This document shows, piece by piece, positions 27,896 to 36,079 of a stretch of DNA of 64,000 nt. Below the pieces are notes generated by a model that had not been told where the DNA came from, made no database searches, and saw only the letters and a program-made list of their open reading frames with translations. The stretch is from Pseudoxanthomonas sp. J31. GTDB lineage: Bacteria; Pseudomonadota; Gammaproteobacteria; Xanthomonadales; Xanthomonadaceae. The DNA is taken from contig NZ_AZNZ01000002.1 of NCBI RefSeq assembly GCF_000510725.1, forward strand, positions 186,001-250,000, read 5' to 3'. Position numbers and translations under genes: made by a program. Numbering within the stretch: the first letter of the stretch is position 1; each line of letters opens with the position of its first letter.

Positions 27896-29701
27896 ATGCG
27901 CCCGAACCTGCGCCCCTGCCTGCTGGCCCTCGCCCTGCTCGCGCCGCTGGCGGCCTGCCAGAAGCCCGAAGCCCCGGAAGCCGCGTCCACCGCCACCGCG
28001 CCCAGCCCGGCCGACGCCGCCTTCGCCGACCTGTCCGCGCGCGCGCTCGAGGCCTGGATGCGCTTGTCGCCGGTGGCCGCCACCCAGGCCGGCGACCACC
28101 GCCATGACGCCGAGCTGGACGACCTCTCCGCCGAGGGCCGCCGCCAGGCGCTGGAGACCAGCCGCGCCCTGCTGGCCGAACTGGATGCGCTGGACGTGGC
28201 CGCGCTGTCCCGCGACAACCAGGTCGACGCCGCGATCCTGCGCAACCGCCTGGAGTACGACATCTGGAGCGCGGAAGTGCTGCAGCCCTGGGCCTGGGAC
28301 CCGCAGGTCTACGGCGACCTCGCCGGCAGCGCGATCTACGGACTGATGGCGCGCGAGTTCGCGCCGCTGCCCGAACGCCTCAGGTCGGCCACCGCGCGCA
28401 TGCGCCTGATCCCCGGCCTGCTGGCGCAGGCGCGCGCCAACCTGGATCCGGCGCGGGTGCCGAAGATCCACGCCGAGACCGTGGCCCGGCAGAACTCCGG
28501 CCTGCTGGGCCTGGTGGACCTGCTCGTGGTCCCGGCGCTGGACCAGCTGGACGCGGCCGACCGCCGGGCCGCCGAGGAGGCGATCGCCGGCCTGCGCGCG
28601 GCCGTGGTCGAGCACCAGGCATGGCTGGACCGGACCCTGGTCCCGAACGCGCGCGGCGACTTCCGCATCGGCGCGGAGCTGTACGACCGCAAGCTGCAGT
28701 TCGCCCTGCTGTCCTCGCTGTCGCGCGCGCAGATCCGCCAGCGCGCCGAGGCCGAGCTGGAGCGCGTGCGCGCGGAGATGTACGGCATCGCCCGCACGGT
28801 GCTGGCCGACCGCCCGGGTGTCCCCGAACTGCCGGACTCCCCGACCCCGGAACAGCAGCAGGCGGCGATCGAGGCCGCACTGGAGCTGGCCTACGCCGAG
28901 CGCCCGGCGCGCGACCGCGTGGTCCCCGACGCCGAGGCGGCACTGGCGCAGGCCACGGCGTTCGTGCGGGAGAAGGACCTGGTGACCCTGCCCGACGCGC
29001 CGGTGGAAATCATCGAGATGCCCGAATTCCAGCGCGGCGTGGCGGTGGCCTATTGCGACTCGCCCGGCCCGCTGGACCGCAACCTCAAGACCTTCTACGC
29101 GGTCTCGCCGATCCCGGAGGAATGGACCCAGGAACAGGTGGACTCGTTCCTGCGCGAATACAACTCGCGCATGATCCACCTGCTGAGCATCCACGAGGGC
29201 ACGCCCGGCCACTACCTGGAGGGCTGGCACTCGGCGCGGCATCCCTCCACCCTGCGCGCGGTGCTGCGCTCCGGTCCGTTCGCCGAGGGCTGGGCGGTGT
29301 ACACCGAGAAGGTGATGGCCGACGCCGGCTACCTTGGCAACGACCCGCTGTTCCGCCTGGTGCAGCTGAAGTTCTACCTGCGCACCATCGCCAACGCGAT
29401 CCTCGACCAGGGCGTGCACGTGGACGGCTGGAGCCGCGAGCAGGCCATGGACCTGATGGTCCGGAAGACCTTCCAGCAGGAGCGCGAGGCCGCCGGCAAG
29501 TGGGTGCGCGCGCAGCTGACCTCGGCGCAGCTGCCGACCTACTTCGTCGGCGCGCAGGAGCACTTCGACATGCGTGCCGCGGCGGAGGCGGAGCTGGGCG
29601 AGCGTTTCGACGCGAAGACCTACCACGACCAGGTCCTGTCCCACGGTGCCCCGCCGGTGCGCTTCGTGCGGCAGCTGCTGCTGGGCGAACCGGTGAGGTG
29701 A
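27896..29701 (+). CDS. DUF885 family lipoprotein, putative metalloprotease
   Basis: A 601-aa protein. The N-terminus ends in a lipobox (LLAPLAAC) at Cys20, so it is a predicted lipoprotein. The DUF885 fold is marked by the zinc-binding HEGTPGHYLEGW near residue 431 and SGPFAEGWAVYTEKVM about 30 residues later. DUF885 proteins resemble thermophilic carboxypeptidase-like zinc peptidases; hydrolysis of peptides in the periplasm is inferred. The stop is followed by short GTGATT repeats. Confidence 0.88.
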   Translation: MRPNLRPCLLALALLAPLAACQKPEAPEAASTATAPSPADAAFADLSARALEAWMRLSPVAATQAGDHRHDAELDDLSAEGRRQALETSRALLAELDALDVAALSRDNQVDAAILRNRLEYDIWSAEVLQPWAWDPQVYGDLAGSAIYGLMAREFAPLPERLRSATARMRLIPGLLAQARANLDPARVPKIHAETVARQNSGLLGLVDLLVVPALDQLDAADRRAAEEAIAGLRAAVVEHQAWLDRTLVPNARGDFRIGAELYDRKLQFALLSSLSRAQIRQRAEAELERVRAEMYGIARTVLADRPGVPELPDSPTPEQQQAAIEAALELAYAERPARDRVVPDAEAALAQATAFVREKDLVTLPDAPVEIIEMPEFQRGVAVAYCDSPGPLDRNLKTFYAVSPIPEEWTQEQVDSFLREYNSRMIHLLSIHEGTPGHYLEGWHSARHPSTLRAVLRSGPFAEGWAVYTEKVMADAGYLGNDPLFRLVQLKFYLRTIANAILDQGVHVDGWSREQAMDLMVRKTFQQEREAAGKWVRAQLTSAQLPTYFVGAQEHFDMRAAAEAELGERFDAKTYHDQVLSHGAPPVRFVRQLLLGEPVR

Positions 29702-29705
29702 CCGG

Positions 29706-29734
29706 TTCGTGATTCGTGATTCGTGATTGGTGAT
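29706..29734. repeat. Short GTGATTCG octamer repeats
   Basis: Three to four near-identical octamers (GTGATTCG, GTGATTGG) follow the DUF885 stop. The same type recurs at 62,738-62,776. Similar repeats are scattered between genes in Xanthomonadaceae. Confidence 0.6.
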
Positions 29735-29779
29735 CCGCGGGAGCCGCCGTCGTCCCGGCATTGGCCGGAGCGACGGGAC

Positions 29780-29824
29780 GCATGCGCAGCCCGGATACGC
29801 GGAGCGCGTCCGGGCTGACGCGCC
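29780..29824. repeat. Dispersed intergenic inverted repeat
   Basis: The segment CGCAGCCCGGATACG, then GGAGCGCGTCCGGGCTGACG forms a hairpin between convergent genes. A related sequence with the same start and end lies near 62,888-62,950. Confidence 0.45.
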
Positions 29825-29885
29825 TGCCATGCCAGCCGAAGCCATGGCCGAATGTGCCTGGAGCCGGCGCTGCCCTGGCGGGGGC

Positions 29886-31511
29886 TTACTCCACCGGCTT
29901 CAGCACCAGGTCCTGGAAGTCGAAGCTGAAGTCGGTCAGGTCCGAGGCCGCCTCCATCCGCGCCTCGCGCACCTTGCCGTCCGGATCCAGGTGGAAGGTG
30001 ACGAAGGCATCGCCGTTGAGCGTGCGCTCGCGCCACTTCACCAGGAAGGTGTCGTGCTGCCAGTGCTGCAGCTCGCCCACCAGCAGCGGGCTGCGGGTGA
30101 AGCGCATCAGCAGGCGCCCGTTCTCCTGCTTCACCTCGACGTCGCCGTACCAGGCATCGCGGTAGGTCGCGGCGTAGCCGGACAGCGGCAGCGAGGGCTT
30201 GGAGCGCTTGTCGCGCGCGGCCACGCGCTTGGCCCAGGCGTCGTCGGCGCGGGCCTTCGACTTTTCCGCCGCCGCGGCATAGGCCGCCACCCAGTCGACC
30301 CGCTCGGCCGGCTGCAGGAAGGCGTCGAGCACGTGCAGGGTGACGGCGTTGAACGCGCCGCCGGATTCCTGGTTGGTCAGCACCACCACGCCCAGGTTGC
30401 GCCCCGGCACCAGGGTCACCCGCGAGACCATGCCGGGCCAGCCGCCGGTGTGCCACACCAGCTTCTCGCCGCGGTAGGTCGACAGCATCCAGCCCTCGCC
30501 GTAGCCGAGGAAGTCCGGCCTGGACGCGGCCAGTTCCGGCACCGCCGGCTCGGGGATGTTGATCGGCGTGTGCAGCGTCCACATCGACTTGTGCCGGCGC
30601 TCGGAGAACAGCCGCTGCTCCCGGCCCTCGGCATCGGTGTAGCGGCCGCCGGCCAGCTGCGCGTTCATCCAGCGCGCCATGTCGTGCACGCTGGAGTAGA
30701 TGCCACCGGCGCCGGCGGCGTTGTGCCAGGTGAGCGGGAAGGTCGGGCGCAGGGTGGTGAAGTCGGCCTTGGCATGGCCGCTGGCGGCGCGGTCGCCGGG
30801 ACGCAGGGCGTCGGCGTTGAAGCGCGTCCCGGCCATCCCCAGCGGGTCGAAGAAGCGCTGCTGCAGGAACTGCGCGTAGGACTGGCCGGAGACCCGCTCG
30901 ATCAGCAGGGTGGCCGCGGCGTACAGGATGTTGTCGTAGGCATAGCGCTCGCGGAAGCTGCTTGCCAGCGGCACGTCCTTCAGGCGCGCCACCACTTCCT
31001 CGGTGCTGTAGTCGCTGCCCGGCCAGAACAGCAGGTCGCCGGCGCCCAGGCCCAGGCCGCTGCGGTGGGTCAGCAGGTCGCGCACGCGCATCTGCGCGGT
31101 GACGTAGGGATCGGCCATGCGGAACTCCGGCAGGTGCTCGACCACCCGGTCTTCCAGCGACAGCTTGCCCTCGTCGGCCAGCATCGCCAGCGAGGCGGCG
31201 GTGAAGGCCTTGGTGTTGGAGGCGATGGCGAACAGGGTGTGGGCATCCACCGGATCGGGCTGGCCCAGCTCGCGCACGCCCCAGCCGCCCTCGAACACCA
31301 CCTGGCCATCCTTGACCACCGCCACGGCGATACCCGGCACCTCGAAGCGCTCGCGCGCCGCTTCCACCCAGGCGCCAAGCTGGGCCGGATCCAGCGCGGC
31401 CGGCGCCGGAGCGGTGGCGGCGGCGGGCTCCTGCGCCACGGCCGGTGCCAACGGCACCAGGCCCAGCGCGAGCAGGCAGGACAGGCACAGGGACGAAGGG
31501 CGCAGGGCCAT
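29886..31511 (-). CDS. Exported serine hydrolase, beta-lactamase (class C) fold with DUF3471 domain
   Basis: A 541-aa protein with a signal peptide (LCLSCLLALGLVPLAPAVAQ). The beta-lactamase-family motifs are S98-N-T-K101, Y192-D-N194 and an HTGGWPG box near residue 365. The last roughly 110 residues form a DUF3471 domain (LSGYAATYRD, DGDAFVTFHLDPDGKV type). Members of this group are usually peptidases or esterases rather than true beta-lactamases. Predicted periplasmic. Substrate unknown. Confidence 0.87.
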   Translation of the reverse strand: MALRPSSLCLSCLLALGLVPLAPAVAQEPAAATAPAPAALDPAQLGAWVEAARERFEVPGIAVAVVKDGQVVFEGGWGVRELGQPDPVDAHTLFAIASNTKAFTAASLAMLADEGKLSLEDRVVEHLPEFRMADPYVTAQMRVRDLLTHRSGLGLGAGDLLFWPGSDYSTEEVVARLKDVPLASSFRERYAYDNILYAAATLLIERVSGQSYAQFLQQRFFDPLGMAGTRFNADALRPGDRAASGHAKADFTTLRPTFPLTWHNAAGAGGIYSSVHDMARWMNAQLAGGRYTDAEGREQRLFSERRHKSMWTLHTPINIPEPAVPELAASRPDFLGYGEGWMLSTYRGEKLVWHTGGWPGMVSRVTLVPGRNLGVVVLTNQESGGAFNAVTLHVLDAFLQPAERVDWVAAYAAAAEKSKARADDAWAKRVAARDKRSKPSLPLSGYAATYRDAWYGDVEVKQENGRLLMRFTRSPLLVGELQHWQHDTFLVKWRERTLNGDAFVTFHLDPDGKVREARMEAASDLTDFSFDFQDLVLKPVE

Positions 31512-31652
31512 GGGCAGCTCCGGTATGGGTGTGCGCCGATTCTAGGCGCAGCCGCCGTGCGCGCCCGAGTGTCGGAAGTCGGGGCGTGGCCGATGCAGGA
31601 CCCGCGCGCCGGGTCGGCTACGATCGACATCCGCTCCTCCCCGGCCACCGCC

Positions 31653-32489
31653 ATGTCCGACCTGTTCGATCCCGCCCCCGCCGCTTCCGGCCAGCCGCGC
31701 ATCCGCGTCGGCATCGGCGGCTGGACCTATGCGCCGTGGCGCGGCGGCGTGTTCTACCCGGAGAAGCTGGTGCAGCGGCGCGAGCTGGAATACGCCAGCC
31801 GCCACGTCACCGCGATCGAGATCAACGGCACCTACTACGGCGCGCAGAAACCGGAGACCTACGCCCGCTGGCGCGACGAGACCCCGCCGGGCTTCGTGTT
31901 CACCGCCAAGGCGCCGAAGCGGATCATGGCCAGCCGCCGCCTGGCCGGCACCGGCGCGCAGGTGCAGGACTTCGCCGGCGGCATCGCCACCCTGGGCGAC
32001 CGCCTCGGCGCCATCCTGTGGCAGTTCGACCGCGGCCAGAGCCCGTCGCTGGAGGCGCTGGCCGACTTCGTCGCCCTGCTGCCGCCGGAGGTGGACGGCC
32101 TGCGCCTGCGCCACGCGCTGGAACTGCGCGACCCCGCGGCCTTCACCCCGGAGCTGCTGGCCCTGCTGCGCCGGCACAACATCGCCCTGGTCGCGGCCGC
32201 CTCCGACGAGCACCCGTCCTTCGCCGACATCACCGCCGACTTCGTCTACGCGCGGGTGATGCAGGCGCGCGCCGGGCTGGCGCAGGGCTATGCGGACGCG
32301 GAGCTGGACGCCTGGGCCGCACGGGTCCTCGCCTGGCATGCCGGCGAGGATCCGGCGGACCTGGCGCACGTCGGTCCGCCGCTGCCGCCCGCGAAGCCGC
32401 GCGAGGTGTTCGTGTTCTTCATCGCCGCGGCCAAGGAGCGCAACCCGGCCGCGGCCATGGCCTTGCTGCAGCGCCTGTCCGCGGCCTGA
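31653..32489 (+). CDS. DUF72 family protein
   Basis: A 278-aa protein with the DUF72 TIM-barrel signatures: RVGIGGWTYAPWRGGVFYP at the start, AIEINGTYYGAQKPETYARW, and FVFTAKAPKRI. The C-terminus has VFVFFIAAAKERNPAAA. The family (YecE-like) is widespread with no assigned reaction. The ATG at 31653 gives the usual short leader. It is divergent from the serine hydrolase gene. Confidence 0.9.
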   Translation: MSDLFDPAPAASGQPRIRVGIGGWTYAPWRGGVFYPEKLVQRRELEYASRHVTAIEINGTYYGAQKPETYARWRDETPPGFVFTAKAPKRIMASRRLAGTGAQVQDFAGGIATLGDRLGAILWQFDRGQSPSLEALADFVALLPPEVDGLRLRHALELRDPAAFTPELLALLRRHNIALVAAASDEHPSFADITADFVYARVMQARAGLAQGYADAELDAWAARVLAWHAGEDPADLAHVGPPLPPAKPREVFVFFIAAAKERNPAAAMALLQRLSAA

Positions 32490-32546
32490 GCCCGCCCGTC
32501 GCCGGCCCCTGCCCGGCCGCGGCGGTCCGTGCGAGGATGCGCGCCC

Positions 32547-33200
32547 ATGAGCGCGCCCGCATCCGTACGCCGTCCCGTTCCCACCCGCCATGCCCTGGCA
32601 CTGCTCGCCGCCTACGCGGCGATCTGGACCGCCCTGGCCATCAATCCCAGCTACCGCGAGGACTGGGCCCTGGAGAACGTGCTGGTGGTGGCCGCGGTGG
32701 CGCTGCTGCCGGTGCTGTGGCGGCGCATGCCGCTGGCCTGGCCCAGCTGCATCGGCCTGTTCGTGTTCGGCGTGCTGCACGCCATCGGCGCGCACTACAC
32801 CTATGCCGAGGTGCCGTACGACGCGTTCTTCCGCGACCACTTCGGCTTCTCGGTCGATGCCCTGTTCGGCTTCCAGCGCAATACCTACGACCGCCTGGTG
32901 CACTTCGGCTACGGCCTGCTGCTGGCCCCGGCCTGCGTCGAGCTGCTGGACCGGGTGGCGCCGCCGCGCGGGGCATGGCGCTACGTGCTGCCGGTGAGCT
33001 TCGTGATGTCCCACGCGCTGTTGTTCGAGATCTTCGAGTGGCTGGCCGCCAGCATGTTCGGCGGCGACCTGGGCCAGGCCTACCTGGGCACCCAGGGCGA
33101 CGAGTGGGACGCGCAGAAGGACATGCTGCTGGCCACCCTGGGCGCGGCCTTGTCGGTCACGGCGCTGGGCCTGGCCGGCTGGCTGTCGCCGCGGCGCTGA
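32547..33200 (+). CDS. DUF2238 (YjdF-like) membrane protein
   Basis: A 217-aa protein with about six hydrophobic helices. FVFGVLHAIGAHYTYAEVPY and the later TYDRLVHFGYGLLLAP and ALLFEIFEWLAA are hallmark DUF2238 segments with conserved His, Glu and Asp. The conserved QGDEWDAQKDM loop is also present. Function unknown. The ATG at 32547 is preferred over an upstream start. Confidence 0.85.
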   Translation: MSAPASVRRPVPTRHALALLAAYAAIWTALAINPSYREDWALENVLVVAAVALLPVLWRRMPLAWPSCIGLFVFGVLHAIGAHYTYAEVPYDAFFRDHFGFSVDALFGFQRNTYDRLVHFGYGLLLAPACVELLDRVAPPRGAWRYVLPVSFVMSHALLFEIFEWLAASMFGGDLGQAYLGTQGDEWDAQKDMLLATLGAALSVTALGLAGWLSPRR

Positions 33201-33246
33201 GCCCATGGACGCGCGCCGGCGGCCCCGCCGCGGGCGATAATGCGCC

Positions 33247-34188
33247 ATGCCGATGAACCCCCACACCCGCGCCCTGCTGCAGGTCCACTTCTGCGTCCTG
33301 CTGTGGGGCTTCACCGCCATCCTCGGCAAGCTGATCGCGCTGCCCGCGCTGCCCCTGGTGTGGTGGCGCATGCTGCTGGTGGTCGCCGCCCTGGCCCTGC
33401 TGCCGCGCGTATGGCGCGGGCTGCGCGCAATGCCGCCGCGGCTGGTGGCCGGCTACGCCGGCGTCGGCGTGCTGGTGGCCCTGCACTGGCTGACCTTCTA
33501 CGGTGCGATCAAGCTGGCCAATGCCTCGGTGGCGGCCACCTGCATCGCCCTGGCGCCGGTGTTCACCGCGGTGATCGAGCCCTGGGTGGCGCGGCGCCCG
33601 TTCCGCCCGCGCGAGCTGGTGCTGGGCGTGGCGGTGCTGCCGGGCGTGGCCCTGGTGGTCGGTGGCGTGCCGGACGGCATGCGCGCCGGCGTGGCGGTGG
33701 GCGCGCTCTCGGCGCTGCTGGTGGCGGTGTTCGGCTCGCTCAACAAGCGCCTGGTCGAGCATGCCGATCCGCTGACCGTCACCGCGCTGGAACTGGGCGC
33801 CGGCACCCTGGTGCTGGGCGCGCTGGCGCCGCTGATGCCGCTGCTGGCGCCGGAGTTCGCCGGCCGGCTGCTGGCCCTGCCGGGCCTGCACGACGGCATC
33901 CTGCTGCTGGTCCTGGCACTGGCCTGCACCCTGCTGCCGTTCGCGCTGGCGCTGGTGGCGCTGCGCCGGCTCAGCGCCTACGCGGTGCAGCTGGTGACCA
34001 ACCTCGAGCCGGTGTACGCGATCGTGCTGGCGGCGCTGCTGCTGGGCGAGCAGCGCGAGCTGAGCCTGCAGTTCTACCTGGGCGTGGCCATCGTCCTGGC
34101 CGCGGTGTTCCTGGACCCGCTGCTGTCGCGCCGGCGCCCGGCGGCGAGCGCGCCGGCGGCGGACGCCGCGCGCCAGCTGGTGGACTGA
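33247..34188 (+). CDS. DMT-superfamily (EamA) transporter
   Basis: A 313-aa protein with about ten helices in two EamA repeats (FCVLLWGFTAILGKLIALPA at the start; YAVQLVTNLEPVYAIVLAAL in the second half). A putative inner-membrane exporter, not closely similar to the DMT protein at 25,015. Its stop is one base from the stop of the convergent diguanylate cyclase gene. Confidence 0.85.
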   Translation: MPMNPHTRALLQVHFCVLLWGFTAILGKLIALPALPLVWWRMLLVVAALALLPRVWRGLRAMPPRLVAGYAGVGVLVALHWLTFYGAIKLANASVAATCIALAPVFTAVIEPWVARRPFRPRELVLGVAVLPGVALVVGGVPDGMRAGVAVGALSALLVAVFGSLNKRLVEHADPLTVTALELGAGTLVLGALAPLMPLLAPEFAGRLLALPGLHDGILLLVLALACTLLPFALALVALRRLSAYAVQLVTNLEPVYAIVLAALLLGEQRELSLQFYLGVAIVLAAVFLDPLLSRRRPAASAPAADAARQLVD

Positions 34189-34189
34189 T

Positions 34190-35281
34190 TCAGTCGGCCA
34201 CTTCCACCCGCGCGCGGCCGCCGACCTTGGCGCGGTACATGGCCGCGTCGGCGCGGGCCACCGCCTGCCCCGGTTCCTCGCCGGGGCGCCACTGCGCCAC
34301 GCCGATGCTGGCGGTCACCCCGCCGCCGCCCTCCACCACCGCCACCGCGCGGACCAGGCTCTCGCAATGCGCGCGCGCCTGCCCCAGGTCCAGGCCCGGC
34401 AGCAGCAGCGCGAACTCCTCGCCGCCATACCGCGCCGCCACGCCCACGCCCTGCATCCGCTCGCCCAGCGCGTGGCCGACCTGGACCAGCACGCGGTCGC
34501 CGGCGGCGTGGCCGTAGGTGTCGTTGATCGATTTGAAGTGGTCCAGGTCCAGCACCGCCAGCGACAGCGGCGTGCCCTCGCGCCCCGCCCGCTCCACCGC
34601 CGCGCGCAGTGCCTCGCCGTAGCCTCGGCGGTTGCGCAGCCCGGTCAGCGGGTCGGTACGGGTCTGCTCGGCCAGGTCGGCGTTCTGCGCCTCCAGCAGC
34701 TGCGAGTAGTGCAGCAGCTGCTGCTCGTACCAGGCGCATTCGCGCACGTACAGGTTCAGCGCCTCGGTGGTGCGGCGCAGTTCGATCAGGAAGCCGGCCT
34801 GGCGCGCCAGCGCGCGCAGCGCCTCCGCACCCTCCTCGCCCAGTACCCGCGGGCGGCTGTCGAACACGCACAGGCTGCCCAGGGCGTGGCCTTCGGCATC
34901 CAGCAACGGCACCCCGGCGTAGAAGCGGATGTGCAGGCCGCCGGTGACCAGCGGGTTGGCGGCAAAGCGCGGGTCGCGGGTGGCGTCCTCCACCACCAGC
35001 ATGCGCTGCGGCTCGAGGATGGTGTGCGCGCAAAAGGCGGCGTCGCGCGGGGTCTCGCAGGCGTCGAAGCCGGTGCGCGCCTTGAACCACTGGCGCTCGG
35101 CGTCGATCAGCGAGACCGCCGCCATCGGCGCGCCGGTGATCGCCGAGGCCAGCGCCACCAGGTCGTCGAACGCCTGCTCGCGCGGGGTGTCGAGCAGGCG
35201 GGTGGCGCGCAGCGCCGCCAGCCGTTCGGCTTCGTTGCCCGGTCGCGGCGGACGCGGCGCTGGTGCTGTTGCCGGCTGCAT
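34190..35281 (-). CDS. GAF-GGDEF diguanylate cyclase
   Basis: A 363-aa soluble protein. A GAF domain (about residues 25-165) is followed by a short helix and a GGDEF domain with TDPLTGLRNRRG and an intact GGEEF at 286-290. The four residues at the usual inhibitory-site position (QGVG) do not form RxxD, so product inhibition at that site is probably missing. It makes cyclic di-GMP from two GTP. It starts 5 bp after rluF and is probably co-transcribed with it. Confidence 0.9.
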   Translation of the reverse strand: MQPATAPAPRPPRPGNEAERLAALRATRLLDTPREQAFDDLVALASAITGAPMAAVSLIDAERQWFKARTGFDACETPRDAAFCAHTILEPQRMLVVEDATRDPRFAANPLVTGGLHIRFYAGVPLLDAEGHALGSLCVFDSRPRVLGEEGAEALRALARQAGFLIELRRTTEALNLYVRECAWYEQQLLHYSQLLEAQNADLAEQTRTDPLTGLRNRRGYGEALRAAVERAGREGTPLSLAVLDLDHFKSINDTYGHAAGDRVLVQVGHALGERMQGVGVAARYGGEEFALLLPGLDLGQARAHCESLVRAVAVVEGGGGVTASIGVAQWRPGEEPGQAVARADAAMYRAKVGGRARVEVAD

Positions 35282-35286
35282 GGTCT

Positions 35287-36015
35287 TCACCAGTTGTCGA
35301 ACTGCGGGAGCAGGCCGCGCAGTTCCTCCGGGGTCAGGTTGCGCCACTGCCCGGGCTTGAGTGCGCCGAGCCTGACGTTGTCGATGCGCACCCGCCGCAG
35401 CTGGGTGACGCGGTAGCCGAACGCGGCTGACATCAGCCGGATCTGCCGGTTCAGGCCCTGGCGCAGCACGATGCGGAAGCCGAACTTGGCGATCCGGCTG
35501 GTGCGGCACGGCAGGGTCATCTGCCCGTGCACCGGCACGCCGCGGGCCATGCCGCGCAGGAACTCGTCGGTCACCGGCTTGTTCACCGCCACCAGGTACT
35601 CCTTCTCGTGCCCGTTCTCGGCGCGCAGGATCTCGTTGACGATGTCGCCGTTGCTGGTCAGCAGGATCAGGCCTTCCGAATCCTTGTCCAGGCGGCCGAT
35701 CGGGAAGATCCGCTGCTCGTGGCCGACGAAGTCGACGATGTTGCCCTTCACCGAGCTCTCGGTGGTGCAGGTGATGCCGACCGGCTTGTTCAGGGCGATG
35801 TAGACATGGCGGCGCTTGCCCGGCCTGGCGGCGCGCAGCTTCAGCGGCTGGCCGTCCACGCGGACTTCGTCGCCCTCGCCGACCACGACGCCGACGCCGG
35901 CCGGCTGGCCGTTGACGGTCACCCGGCGCGCGGCGACCAGGCGGTCGGCCTCGCGGCGGGAACAGAAGCCGGTGGCGGCGATGTACTTGTTGAGGCGGGC
36001 GGCGTCTTCGGTCAT
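35287..36015 (-). CDS. rluF: 23S rRNA pseudouridine synthase RluF-type
   Basis: A 242-aa protein. An S4 RNA-binding domain (LNKYIAATGFCSRREADRLV, about residues 8-50) precedes the catalytic domain with GRLDKDSEGLILLT, where D110 is the nucleophile. KPVGITCTTE and the RQGLNRQIRLMSAAFGY segment are RluF/RluE-group features. The enzyme isomerises U2604 (and sometimes U2605) in 23S rRNA. It begins a unit with the downstream diguanylate cyclase. Confidence 0.88.
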   Translation of the reverse strand: MTEDAARLNKYIAATGFCSRREADRLVAARRVTVNGQPAGVGVVVGEGDEVRVDGQPLKLRAARPGKRRHVYIALNKPVGITCTTESSVKGNIVDFVGHEQRIFPIGRLDKDSEGLILLTSNGDIVNEILRAENGHEKEYLVAVNKPVTDEFLRGMARGVPVHGQMTLPCRTSRIAKFGFRIVLRQGLNRQIRLMSAAFGYRVTQLRRVRIDNVRLGALKPGQWRNLTPEELRGLLPQFDNW

Positions 36016-36079
36016 GGCCCATTATCCGCTTCCGGCCGCCGCCGCGCTGCGTCGCGCGCTCCCCGTGGTCGGGAACGGC

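Noticed and set aside
29886..31511. Beta-lactamase resistance gene
   Set aside because: It has class C-type motifs but also a DUF3471 domain and greater length, which fit peptidase/esterase-like serine hydrolases instead.
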